Shown here piece after piece: positions 1 through 7,147 of a DNA stretch of 8,946 nt. Source of the stretch: Deltaproteobacteria bacterium (GTDB lineage: Bacteria > Desulfobacterota > Binatia > DP-6); the NCBI GenBank assembly GCA_005879205.1, contig VBLD01000099.1, forward strand, positions 1-8,946. Direction: 5' to 3'. Numbering within the stretch: the first letter of the stretch is position 1; the number at the start of each line of letters is the position of its first letter. Position numbers and translations under genes: made by a program. The notes under the pieces were generated by a model. It was not told the origin of the DNA. It saw nothing but the letters and a program-made list of their open reading frames with translations, and searched no databases.

Positions 1-1
1 C

Positions 2-328
2 TTCGATTTCTTTGCCGGCAACCCGAACGTGCCGAAGCTCCTTCTCCGGCGCATCATCGACGACGCCGACGCCGATCTCGGCATCGAGCGCGACGTCCTG
101 GCACCCAGCTGGGAGCAGTTCTCGGCCTGGCTCGCGCGGCTCGGACGGCCGTTCAGCGATGCGGAGTCGCGCCTCTTCATGCTCTCCGTGCATTCCGTGC
201 TGCTCGTCTACCTGCTCGACAGCGCCGCCTATCGGAGCCTGCTCGGTGGCAGCGTGCACACGGCCCCGATCCGCGAGCAGGTGCGCCGGCACGTGATCGA
301 GCTGGTGCACCGGCTGCTCGCGGCCTGA
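2..328 (+). CDS. TetR/AcrR-family transcriptional regulator, C-terminal part (5' end outside window)
   Basis: The reading frame is open from the first bases and ends at a TGA, giving 108 visible residues with no start in view. What remains is all-helical and resembles the ligand-binding and dimerisation half of TetR-type repressors: an early FFAGNPNVPKLLLRR stretch (like the usual 'ff..np.l.rlll'), a hydrophobic helix around visible residues 57-73 (SRLFMLSVHSVLLVYLL), and a closing helix near REQVRRHVIELVHRLL. The DNA-binding helix-turn-helix would lie upstream of the window, so it cannot be checked. It ends 6 nt before the dehydrogenase gene, which suggests co-transcription and possibly control of the downstream metabolic genes. 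The family call rests on overall C-terminal pattern, which diverges strongly among TetR proteins, so it is moderate; another helical regulator is possible. Confidence 0.6.
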   Translation, partial: FDFFAGNPNVPKLLLRRIIDDADADLGIERDVLAPSWEQFSAWLARLGRPFSDAESRLFMLSVHSVLLVYLLDSAAYRSLLGGSVHTAPIREQVRRHVIELVHRLLAA

Positions 329-334
329 ACGGCG

Positions 335-1309
335 ATGCGGGCCCTCATCACGGCCTCCTTCGACGCGGCGGCCGTCGTGCACGAGGACTGGAAGGAGCGC
401 GGGTCGATCTACTTCGACGGCGCCGAGTTCGCCGCGCACATCCGCGACGTCGGCGCCGACGTGCTGATCGTCGAGGCCGACCTGGTGCACGCCGAGGTGC
501 TGAACGGGTGCCGGCTGCGGATGATCGGGTGCTGCCGGGGAGACCCGGTGAACGTCGACCTCGAGCTCGCCACCGCCAAGGGCGTGCCGGTCTTCCACGC
601 CCCGGGACGAAACGCGGATGCGGTCGCCGATCTGACCCTCGCCTTCATGCTGGCACTGCTCCGCCATCTCCCCGCGATCCAGGACGCGTTTCGCGGCGGC
701 ACCGTCCGGCTCGACAGCGCCGGCGACTATCTCGCGCTCTACACCCGCTTCACGGGGGCCGAGCTCGGCGGCCGCACCGTCGGGCTCGTCGGCCTCGGCG
801 CGGTGGGCCGGGAGGTGGCACGGCGACTGCTCGCCTTCAAGGCGCGCGTGATCGCCGCCGACCCGTGTCCCGGCGAGATCCCCGCCGGCGTCGCGCTCGT
901 CGAGCTGGACGACCTCCTCCGCGCGGCGGACATCGTCTCGTTGCACGCACCGCTCACCCCCGAGACGCACGGGCTCATCTCCCGCGGCCGGCTCGCACTC
1001 CTCAAACCCTCGGCCCTCTTCGTCAACACGGCACGCGCGCAGCTCGCCGACGAGGACGCGCTCTACGAGATGCTGCGCGACGGGGGGCTCGCGGGCGCGG
1101 CCTTCGACGTCCTCGGCGACGAGCCGCTCCGTCCCGGCCACCGCCTGCTCGCCCTGCCGTCGGTGATGGTGACGCCCCACATCGGCGGGGCCACGGTGGA
1201 CGTGGTGCGGCATCAGAGCGAGATCGTCGTCGACGCGATCGAGCGCTGGTTGCGTGGCGAGCGGCCGCGCTGGATCGCGAATCCGGCGGTGCTCGACGCG
1301 CGGGTCTGA
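335..1309 (+). CDS. D-isomer-specific 2-hydroxyacid dehydrogenase, NAD(P)-dependent
   Basis: A 324-residue cytosolic oxidoreductase of usual family length, expected to interconvert a 2-keto acid (or related ketone) and its D-2-hydroxy form using NAD(P)H. The N-terminal part (about 1-100) and the C-terminal segment form the substrate domain; the Rossmann domain starts near 145. The nucleotide loop GLGAVG is at 153-158, with an acidic D176 at the end of the next strand, which favours NAD over NADP. All three catalytic residues are present: R234 in NTARAQLAD, E263 in GDEPL and H282 in TPHIGGAT. The loop after R234 reads A-Q instead of the common G-x, a mild deviation. Segment PVNVDLELATAKGVPV (71-86) is typical of the phosphoglycerate/glyoxylate-type branch. 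ATG is preceded by no strong Shine-Dalgarno sequence; coupling from the regulator gene 6 nt upstream is plausible. The next gene, an LsrK-like kinase, begins 7 nt after its stop, implying shared metabolism. Substrate is unknown. Confidence 0.93.
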   Translation: MRALITASFDAAAVVHEDWKERGSIYFDGAEFAAHIRDVGADVLIVEADLVHAEVLNGCRLRMIGCCRGDPVNVDLELATAKGVPVFHAPGRNADAVADLTLAFMLALLRHLPAIQDAFRGGTVRLDSAGDYLALYTRFTGAELGGRTVGLVGLGAVGREVARRLLAFKARVIAADPCPGEIPAGVALVELDDLLRAADIVSLHAPLTPETHGLISRGRLALLKPSALFVNTARAQLADEDALYEMLRDGGLAGAAFDVLGDEPLRPGHRLLALPSVMVTPHIGGATVDVVRHQSEIVVDAIERWLRGERPRWIANPAVLDARV

Positions 1310-1316
1310 GCCGACC

Positions 1317-2825
1317 GTGGACTGCCTCGTCACCCTCGACGCCGGCACCGGTTCCGGCCGCTGCGTCGCCTTCGACCCCCGCGGCCGTCCGCTCGCCTCG
1401 GCGCAGGAGCCGTTCCACTACCGGCTGTTCACCGACCCGAGCGTGCCGTTCGTGCGCGGCTTCGACCTCGACGCCGGGGCCTTCTGGGCCGCGCTCGCGC
1501 GGTGTGCGCGGGCGACTGTCGCCGCGTTGCCGAGCGGCGTACGCGTGCGGGGCGTCATCGCGACCAGCCAGCGGGAGGGCTGCGTCCTGCTCGACGCCGC
1601 GGACCAGGTGCTCTACGCCGGCCCGAACCTCGACGCGCGCGCGTTCGCGGAGGGGATCGAGGTGGAGGAGCAGATCGGGGCCGAGCGCCTCCACCGCATC
1701 ACCGGACACGCGCCGCCGTACATCTTCCCCGTCGCTCGCTACCTCTGGTACCGCAAGAACCACGACGGCCGGCGTGTCACGCGGCTCTTCATGCTGAACG
1801 ACTGGATCACCTTCCTGCTCTCGGGGGTCGCCGTCGCGGAGCACTCCAACGCCGGCGAGTCGATGCTCTACGACGTCTCCCGGCGCGATTGGTCGGCGGA
1901 GATCCTGGACGCGCTCGAGATCCCGCCCGCCATCCTGCCGGCGCTGTGCGCGCCCGGCACGCGCGTCGGATCAGTGAGCGCGCGGGCCGCCGCCGAGACG
2001 GGCATCCCCGAGGGGACTCCCGTGTTCGCCGGCGGCGCGGACACGGAGAGCGCGCTCCTCGGTTCCGGCGTGCACGAGACCGGAAGGACCGGCGCGGTGC
2101 TCGGGACCACGAGCCCCGTGCAGACGGTGATCGACCACCCCCTCATCGACCCCCGCGGAAATCTCTGGACGAGCTGCCACGTCGTCCCCGGGCGCTGGGT
2201 GCTGGAGAGCAACGCGGGCGACACGGGCGATTCCTATCGCTGGCTGCTCGAGCTCATGTTCGGCACCTCGGACGCGGGCGCGTACGCCGGGGCCGAGGAG
2301 GCGATGCGCGCCCTCGACTCCGCGCCCCGCCAGGTCTACTGCCATCTCGGCCCGGTGATCTTCAATCTGCGCGAGATGAATCCGCTCAAGCCCGCCGGGA
2401 TGCTCTTCCGCTTCCCCCTGCTGCACGTCGACCGGCCGCTGCGCGGCGAGATCCTGCACGCCTTTCTCGAGAGCGTGGCCTTCGCGATCCGGGGTAACTG
2501 CGAGCAGATCAGCGCGGCGACGGGCCAGCCCATGCCGGTCCTCACCGTCAGCGGCGGCATGGTGCAGAGCCCGACGCTCACCCGGCTGCTCGCCAACACG
2601 CTCGGCGTGCCGCTCGCGGTCTCGACCGTCATCGAGAGCGCGAGCCTCGGGTGCGCGATCCTGGCCGCGGTCGGTGCCGGCCTCCACGCCGACGTCGCGG
2701 AGGCGGTGGCGGCGATGACCCGCCACCGACAGGTCGACCCCGTGGCAGGGGCGACGGGCGAGTACGACGAGCGCTACCACAAGTGGCGGGAAGTCTACGG
2801 CAGGCTGGCCGACTGGATGCTGTGA
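1317..2825 (+). CDS. FGGY-family carbohydrate kinase, autoinducer-2 kinase (LsrK)-like
   Basis: A 502-residue ATP-dependent sugar kinase with a two-domain FGGY fold. Similarity to LsrK (about 530 residues, phosphorylates the quorum signal AI-2/DPD) is visible in several blocks: LDAGTGSGR at 7-15 (phosphate-binding loop), SQREGCVLLD at 84-93, NLDARAFAEG at 104-113, and SNAG at 177-180 followed by RRDW at 189-192. The likely catalytic base is D242 in GGADTESALLG. The second domain has VSGGMVQSP at 411-419 and SASLGCAILAAVGAG at 441-455, matching the adenosine/phosphate motifs. I chose the GTG at 1317 because the family N-terminus begins right there; an in-frame upstream ATG at 1254 would add 21 unlike residues and overlap the dehydrogenase. 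No strong Shine-Dalgarno sequence precedes the GTG, so translation may be coupled. No lsrACDB, lsrR, lsrF or lsrG is in the window, so AI-2 itself is not assured as substrate; another ketose or polyol is possible. Confidence 0.9.
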   Translation: MDCLVTLDAGTGSGRCVAFDPRGRPLASAQEPFHYRLFTDPSVPFVRGFDLDAGAFWAALARCARATVAALPSGVRVRGVIATSQREGCVLLDAADQVLYAGPNLDARAFAEGIEVEEQIGAERLHRITGHAPPYIFPVARYLWYRKNHDGRRVTRLFMLNDWITFLLSGVAVAEHSNAGESMLYDVSRRDWSAEILDALEIPPAILPALCAPGTRVGSVSARAAAETGIPEGTPVFAGGADTESALLGSGVHETGRTGAVLGTTSPVQTVIDHPLIDPRGNLWTSCHVVPGRWVLESNAGDTGDSYRWLLELMFGTSDAGAYAGAEEAMRALDSAPRQVYCHLGPVIFNLREMNPLKPAGMLFRFPLLHVDRPLRGEILHAFLESVAFAIRGNCEQISAATGQPMPVLTVSGGMVQSPTLTRLLANTLGVPLAVSTVIESASLGCAILAAVGAGLHADVAEAVAAMTRHRQVDPVAGATGEYDERYHKWREVYGRLADWML

Positions 2826-2841
2826 GGGGACGGACGTCGCC

Positions 2842-3486
2842 GTGATCCGCGCCGTGCTGTTCGACCTCGACGGGGTACTGACCGACACCGAGCGGTTGCA
2901 CTGGACGGCCTACCGGCGGGTGCTGCTCGACTTCGGCGTCGACATGGACATCGAGGAGTACCGGCGATGGTTCATCGCCCGCGGCATCGGTCCGGAGTAC
3001 ACCTGCAAGACCTATCGCCTGCCGGTGGCACCCGACGAGCTGCGCGCGCTGAAGGCGCCGGTGTACCGCACCTTGCTGGAGGAGGGGGTGCGGCCGATGC
3101 CCGGAGCGCGCGAGGCGCTCGCCCGGCTGGCTCCGAGCCACCGCCTCGCGCTCGCGACCAACACCGCGCGGGTGGAGGTGGACCTGATCCTCGGGCAGCT
3201 CGGTCTCGCGTCGTTCCTGCGCCCGACGATCACCCGCGAGGACTACGTCCGCGCCAAGCCGGCCCCCGACGCGTACCTGGCGGCCGTGGCGGCGCTCGGC
3301 CTCGCGGCCGCGGAATGCGCCGTGGTCGAGGACACGGAGCGGGGCGCGGCGGCCGCCCTCGCCGCCGGCATCCCGGTCGTCGCGGTGCCGAACGATCTGA
3401 CCTTCGACAACGACTTCACGGGCTGCGCCTGTCGCCTCGCGTCGCTCGACGAGCTGACGGCCGAGTTGCTCGGCCGGCTCGCCTAG
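2842..3486 (+). CDS. HAD-superfamily phosphatase/phosphomutase, beta-phosphoglucomutase-like
   Basis: A 214-residue cytosolic hydrolase of the subfamily I HAD group with an alpha-helical cap. Motif I FDLDGVLTDTE at 7-17 supplies nucleophile D8 and acid/base D10; motif II is T106 in LALATNTAR; motif III is K139 in AKPAPDAY; motif IV is E163-D164 in VVEDTERG. The cap spans roughly residues 16-85. The set is complete, so it should be active. It acts on a phosphorylated small molecule, as either a phosphatase (phosphoglycolate or sugar-phosphate type) or a phosphomutase; sequence does not decide. GTG start is supported by GAGGGGA at 2824-2830, overlapping the kinase stop and 11 nt upstream, and by motif I sitting at the family's usual distance from the N-terminus. 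Being 16 nt after a sugar kinase suggests it processes the kinase product or removes a dead-end phosphate. The tail after 185 is less conserved. Confidence 0.9.
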   Translation: MIRAVLFDLDGVLTDTERLHWTAYRRVLLDFGVDMDIEEYRRWFIARGIGPEYTCKTYRLPVAPDELRALKAPVYRTLLEEGVRPMPGAREALARLAPSHRLALATNTARVEVDLILGQLGLASFLRPTITREDYVRAKPAPDAYLAAVAALGLAAAECAVVEDTERGAAAALAAGIPVVAVPNDLTFDNDFTGCACRLASLDELTAELLGRLA

Positions 3487-3495
3487 CGGGGTACG

Positions 3496-4440
3496 ATGCC
3501 CGGTGAGCCGGCGCTCGAGGTCCGGGACCTCAGGAAATCGTTCGGCCGCGTCGAGGCCGTCGCCGGCGTCTCGTTCCGCGTCGGAGCCGGCGAGATCGTC
3601 GGCTTCCTCGGGCCGAACGGCGCGGGCAAGACGACGACGATGCGGATACTGGCAGGCATCTTCCCGCCGACCGCGGGCGAGGTGCGGGTGGCGGGCCACG
3701 ACCTCGTCCGCGAGCCGCTCGCCTGCCGGCGCGCGGTCGGCTACTTCCCCGAGTACGCCCCCTTCTACCCCGACCTCGGCGTGCAGGCGTACCTCGGCTT
3801 CGTCGCCCGCATGAAGCGCATCGCGCGCGCCGCGCAGGCGGGCGCGGTCGCGCGTGTGCTCGCCGCATGCGGGCTCGACGGCGTGGCCCACCGGCGCATC
3901 GGCGCGCTGTCGAAGGGCTACCGCCAGCGCGTCGGCCTGGCGCAGGCGCTGCTCGGCGAGCCGCCGATCCTCCTCCTCGACGAGCCGACCATCGGCCTCG
4001 ACCCCGCGCAGGTGGTGGAGATGCGGGAGCTGCTCGCCGGCCTGCGCGGCGAGCGCACCGTCTTCTTCTCGAGCCACGTCCTTGCCGAGGTGGCGGCGCT
4101 GTGCGAGCGGGTCATCGTCATCGCGCGCGGGCGGCTGGTCGCCGAGGGCGGCCCCGGCGAGCTCGCCCGTCGCCTGGGCGGGCGGCGGCGCATCGTGCTC
4201 AAGGTGGACGGGCCGCCGGCGGAGGTGGCCGGCGCGCTCGGGGCCGTGCCCGGCGTGCTCACCGTCGAGCCGGCGGCCGACGGCTTCGTGGTCGAGGGTG
4301 CGAGCGAGGCGGAGCTGGCCCGGGCGGTCGGAGAGGCCGTCAAGCAGCGGGGCTGGACGGTGCTCGAGCTCCGCCACGAGACCCCCGGCCTCGAGGAGAT
4401 CTTCCTCGGCCTGGTCCGCGACGGCCCGCACTCCGCATGA
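3496..4440 (+). CDS. ABC transporter ATP-binding protein, GldA/CcmA type
   Basis: A 314-residue ATPase that would power the membrane complex encoded by the next genes, acting at the cytoplasmic face. Walker A is GPNGAGKT at 39-46; the Q-loop region reads GYFPEYAPFYPDL (82-94) with E86 where many transporters have Gln, a substitution common in this exporter branch; the signature is LSKGYRQR at 138-145; Walker B is ILLLDEP at 158-164 with catalytic E163; the H-loop is SSH with H194. After the nucleotide domain, residues about 232-314 form the extra C-terminal region often seen in ABC-2/Gld-type ATPases (KVDGPPAEVAGAL... ending with LEEIFLGLV). ATG lies 9 nt after the HAD gene, with a weak G-rich upstream sequence. 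Its stop overlaps the permease start in an ATGA, a clear sign of translational coupling. Confidence 0.95.
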   Translation: MPGEPALEVRDLRKSFGRVEAVAGVSFRVGAGEIVGFLGPNGAGKTTTMRILAGIFPPTAGEVRVAGHDLVREPLACRRAVGYFPEYAPFYPDLGVQAYLGFVARMKRIARAAQAGAVARVLAACGLDGVAHRRIGALSKGYRQRVGLAQALLGEPPILLLDEPTIGLDPAQVVEMRELLAGLRGERTVFFSSHVLAEVAALCERVIVIARGRLVAEGGPGELARRLGGRRRIVLKVDGPPAEVAGALGAVPGVLTVEPAADGFVVEGASEAELARAVGEAVKQRGWTVLELRHETPGLEEIFLGLVRDGPHSA

Positions 4441-5177
4441 CGGTCGTCGCCGTCGCTCGCAAGGAGCTGGCGCTCTACTTCGGCTCGCTCTTCTTCTACG
4501 CGCTCGCCGCCGTCTTCCTCGTCCTGGCCGGGTATCGTTTCTACACCAACCTCGGCTTCTTCGTCCTGATGGGCGGCACGGACGTGGCGCGCGGCCTCTG
4601 GCAGTATCAGCTGCTCGACGTTCAGGGGCTGCTCCTCGTCCTCGTGCCGCTGCTCACCATGCGGCTCTTCGCCGAGGAGCGGAAGCTCGGCACGCTCGAG
4701 CTCCTCTGGACGTACCCGGTGCGCGACGTGGAGGTCGTGGTGGGGAAGTTCCTCGCCTGCGTGGCCGTGGTCGTGCTCCTCGTCGCGGCCACCGCCGTCC
4801 ATCCCGTGATCCTCACGCGCTTCTACCCGGTTCCTCCCGGACCGCTCGTGGCCGGATACGGGGGCCTCGTGCTCCTCGGCGCCGCCTTCGTCGGCTGCGG
4901 GCTCTTCGTCTCGGCGCTCACCGAGAGCCAGCTGGTCGCGGCCGCGGCCACCTACGGCATTCTCTTCTTCTTCTGGATGGTGACGTGGAACGAGGCGGCG
5001 CTGAGCGAGGGGAGCCTCCGCCTGCTGCTCCCCCTCTCCCTCTTCGACCGCTTCTATCCCTTCGCGCGCGGTGCGATCGACACCCGCGACGTCGCCTACC
5101 TCGTGCTGTTCACGCTGGCGTGCCTCGCCTTCACGCTCTTCGCCCTCGACACGCGCCGCTGGCGGGGTCTTCGCTGA
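4437..5177 (+). CDS. ABC-2 type transporter permease, GldF-like
   Basis: A 246-residue integral inner-membrane protein with about six hydrophobic segments (near 16-34, 61-77, 103-124, 138-161, 166-182 and 218-237). The cytoplasmic block PLLTMRLFAEERKLGTLELL at 71-90, followed by WTYPV, is the recognisable hallmark of GldF-like ABC-2 permeases, matching the family form 'PLLTMRLLAEERrsGTiELLlt.PV'. It would pair with the ATPase whose stop codon it overlaps by 4 nt (ATGA) and with the GldG-like protein starting 5 nt downstream. In Bacteroidetes, GldA-GldF-GldG have been linked to gliding; in other phyla the same set occurs without gliding and its cargo is unknown. The cargo here, and even import versus export or mechanical function, cannot be read from sequence. 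Confidence 0.92.
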   Translation: MTVVAVARKELALYFGSLFFYALAAVFLVLAGYRFYTNLGFFVLMGGTDVARGLWQYQLLDVQGLLLVLVPLLTMRLFAEERKLGTLELLWTYPVRDVEVVVGKFLACVAVVVLLVAATAVHPVILTRFYPVPPGPLVAGYGGLVLLGAAFVGCGLFVSALTESQLVAAAATYGILFFFWMVTWNEAALSEGSLRLLLPLSLFDRFYPFARGAIDTRDVAYLVLFTLACLAFTLFALDTRRWRGLR

Positions 5178-5182
5178 GCGCG

Positions 5183-6559
5183 ATGTCGCGCGGCGCGCGT
5201 GGCTGGACGGAGCTGGCCGCGCAGGTGGTGCTCCTGCTGGTGGGCGTCGGCGGCGTGCAGGTGGCCGCGGAGCGGACGAACCACCGCTTCGACCTGACGC
5301 CCGCCCGCGAGCTCACCATCGCGCCCGCCACGCGGAAGCTTCTCGCCGAGGTGGCCGCGCCGCTCCACATCACGCTGTTCTTCCGCCGCGGCACGCGCGA
5401 GCGGTATGCGGACCTCGTGCGGCTCTTCGCCGACGCCAACCCGCGCATCGACTTCGAGCTCCTCGACCTCGACCGCTTCCCCGAACGCGCGCGGAGCCTC
5501 GGCGTGTCGTCGTACGGCCGCGCGGCGATCGAATACGGCGGCCGGCGGGCCGTGGTCCTCGCGGCCCCGGAGGAGCAGCTCGCGGGCGGCATCCGGCGCG
5601 TCGTCCACGGCCGCCCCCGCCGGCTCGTCTTCACCACCGGCCACGGCGAGCGAGCGCCCGGCGGCGGGGCGGAAGGGTACGGGCGCCTCGCGGCGGCGCT
5701 GGCCGCCGAGGACTACTCGGCCGAGGCGGCCTCGCTGGTCGACGGACCGGTGCCCGACGGCGCCGACGTGCTGGTGGTCGCCGGGCCGCGCCACGACTTC
5801 CTGCTGCCCGAGCTCGACGCCGTGGCGGCGTACCTGAAGGCGGGCGGTGGCGTCGTCATGCTGCTCGACCCGGCGCCGCTACCGAACGTCGCCAGGCTCC
5901 TCGCCAGCATGGGGATCCGGCTCGGCGACGACATGATCGTCGAGCGCGAGCGGCGCGTGCTCGGCAGCGACGGCCTCGCCGCGATCGTCGAGCTCTTCAA
6001 GCGCGGCAACCCCGTGACCGACCCCGACGCGGGCGCGATCGACACCGGCGCGGTGCTGCCGTCGGCCCGCACCGTGGACGTCGGGGCGGAGGTGCCGGGT
6101 GTCGACGCGCAGACGATCGCGCGGACGGCACCGAGCGCGTGGACGGAGCGCGACCCGGCGCGCGCCCGCCGCGGCGAGGAGCCGTCGGCCGCCGCCGGCG
6201 ACACGCCCGGGCCGGCACCCGTCCTCGTCATGGCGGAGGTCGGCCACGACGGCGACGGGGTCGGCCGGCGGCGCGGGCGGCTGGTAGTCGCCGGCGACGC
6301 GGACTTCGCGAGCGACGCGTACCTCGACCTCCTCGGCAACCGCGACCTCGCGCTCAACGCCGTCGCCTGGGTGGCGGGCGAGGAAGCGCTCGCGGGCGAG
6401 CGCCCGAAGCAGGTGCCGGAGGTGGTCCGTCCGCTCTCGCCGCTGGTGCTGACCGCGCGGGACGCACGCGCGATCTTCGTGGTCAGCGCCGTGGTCGAGC
6501 CGGGGCTCGTGCTGCTCGCGGGCGTGACGCTCGTCGGCCTCCGCCGCCGTCGGGGCTAG
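5183..6559 (+). CDS. GldG-like ABC transporter auxiliary protein (ABC_transp_aux family)
   Basis: A 458-residue protein anchored at both ends: a hydrophobic segment at about 12-28 and another at 430-453 before a basic tail, with most of the chain between them probably outside the cytoplasm. Family marks are FDLTPARELTIAPATRKLL (36-54, like GldG 'DLTe.k.ytLs.at..lL'), TLFFRRG (64-70), TTGHGE at 151-156, LVVAGP (197-202), YLKAGGGVVMLLDP (217-230) and the closing GDADFASDAY...GNRDLALNAVAWVAGEE (371-401). A stretch around 274-345, rich in Asp, Ala, Arg and Pro, is a low-complexity linker. ATG at 5183 gives the expected short N-terminus before the first membrane segment; the same frame stays open far upstream through the permease and ATPase genes, which is a GC-driven artefact. 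It starts 5 nt after the permease and ends 1 nt before the DUF4340 gene. Confidence 0.88.
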   Translation: MSRGARGWTELAAQVVLLLVGVGGVQVAAERTNHRFDLTPARELTIAPATRKLLAEVAAPLHITLFFRRGTRERYADLVRLFADANPRIDFELLDLDRFPERARSLGVSSYGRAAIEYGGRRAVVLAAPEEQLAGGIRRVVHGRPRRLVFTTGHGERAPGGGAEGYGRLAAALAAEDYSAEAASLVDGPVPDGADVLVVAGPRHDFLLPELDAVAAYLKAGGGVVMLLDPAPLPNVARLLASMGIRLGDDMIVERERRVLGSDGLAAIVELFKRGNPVTDPDAGAIDTGAVLPSARTVDVGAEVPGVDAQTIARTAPSAWTERDPARARRGEEPSAAAGDTPGPAPVLVMAEVGHDGDGVGRRRGRLVVAGDADFASDAYLDLLGNRDLALNAVAWVAGEEALAGERPKQVPEVVRPLSPLVLTARDARAIFVVSAVVEPGLVLLAGVTLVGLRRRRG

Positions 6560-6560
6560 G

Positions 6561-7076
6561 ATGCCGCCCCGCACGCTCGCCCTCGCCGCCGTGGCGGCGC
6601 TCGGCCTCGGGCTCGTGCTGAGCGTGCGAGCTCCGATCACGCCGCGGGGCCGGGATGCGGCGCGCGGCCACCGGCTCTTCAACGGCGAGCGTCGTGGGGT
6701 GCGCGGCATCGAGCTCGAGCTCGACGGCCGGCACCTCGCATCGACCCGCGCGGCCGACGGCTGGAACGTCGACGGCCGGCCCGTCGCGCCGCAGACGGCG
6801 GAGGCGCTCGGAGATCTGCTCGACACCCTGCTCGCGCTGCGCGCGGTCGACGTCTTCCGGACGTCGGACGTGGCCGCCTTCGGCCTCACGCAGCCCCGCG
6901 GTACGATCACCGTCGTCACGGGCTGGAGCCGCCGTCGCCTGCTCGTGGGGGGCCTGAACGCCGCCGGGAGCGCCTTCTACGCCCGGCGCGAGGGTGATCC
7001 CCGCGTGCTGCAGGTCGGCACCCTCGTCCTGTCGGAGGTCGAACGGGTCTTCTACACCCTGCAGGTCGCCCGGTAG
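6561..7076 (+). CDS. DUF4340-type membrane-anchored protein, short form
   Basis: A 171-residue protein with one N-terminal hydrophobic segment (about 5-22, TLALAAVAALGLGLVL) that would act as a signal anchor, leaving the rest periplasmic. The remainder matches the style of DUF4340 repeats: GIELELDG (49-56), GWNVDGRPV (67-75), a helix with ALGDLLDTLLALRAVDVF, FGLTQPRGTITV (107-118), and LLVGG...FYARREGDPRVLQV (127-152). DUF4340 proteins commonly follow GldG-like genes and are usually longer with more than one such unit, so this looks like a single-unit form. The start ATG is 1 nt after the GldG-like stop (TAGGATG), indicating coupling and a shared complex. Molecular role is unknown. It ends the eight-gene rightward string; a 71-nt gap follows. 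Confidence 0.8.
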   Translation: MPPRTLALAAVAALGLGLVLSVRAPITPRGRDAARGHRLFNGERRGVRGIELELDGRHLASTRAADGWNVDGRPVAPQTAEALGDLLDTLLALRAVDVFRTSDVAAFGLTQPRGTITVVTGWSRRRLLVGGLNAAGSAFYARREGDPRVLQVGTLVLSEVERVFYTLQVAR

Positions 7077-7103
7077 CCGTCTGAGCGCCGGATCCTCCCG
7101 AAG

Positions 7104-7135
7104 AGGCGGGATATCTCCGCCTTGCCCCGAGGCGG
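7104..7135 (+). promoter_or_regulatory. Three alternating complementary hexamers able to form two exclusive hairpins
   Basis: In the 71-nt gap before the DUF3175 gene, AGGCGG (7104-7109), CCGCCT (7117-7122) and AGGCGG (7130-7135) are each separated by exactly 7 nt. The middle arm can pair with the first or the third, not both. The downstream hairpin ends 12 nt before the DUF3175 ATG, next to the G-rich ribosome-binding region (TAGGGCGGGATC). This arrangement could attenuate expression or control ribosome access, but stems of 6 bp in GC-rich DNA also arise by chance. No T-tract follows, so it is not a standard intrinsic terminator. Confidence 0.35.
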
Positions 7136-7147
7136 TAGGGCGGGATC

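Noticed and set aside
1254..1316. Earlier ATG start for the FGGY kinase
   Set aside because: The 21 added residues do not resemble the family and would overlap the dehydrogenase by 56 nt; the FGGY N-terminus begins at the GTG at 1317.
508..1797. 429-residue forward frame across the dehydrogenase and kinase
   Set aside because: Its product is nearly all Arg, Pro, Ala and Gly, a frame-shifted shadow of two well-supported genes.
2629..4431. 600-residue open frame on the reverse strand across the HAD and ABC ATPase genes
   Set aside because: It lies antisense to two genes with complete catalytic motifs, and its translation is a His/Arg/Glu/Ala-rich text with no domain, as expected from stop-poor GC-rich DNA.
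3854..5182. Long upstream extension of the GldG-like frame, which stays open through the ATPase and permease genes
   Set aside because: The translation before 5183 is Arg/Ser/Ala/Pro-rich and lacks any family match, while the two genes in other frames are unmistakable. GldG homology begins right after the ATG at 5183.
6708..6725. GAGCTCGAGCTC palindrome as a possible binding site
   Set aside because: It encodes the ordinary Glu-Leu-Glu-Leu run inside the DUF4340 gene and follows from preferred GAG/CTC codons.
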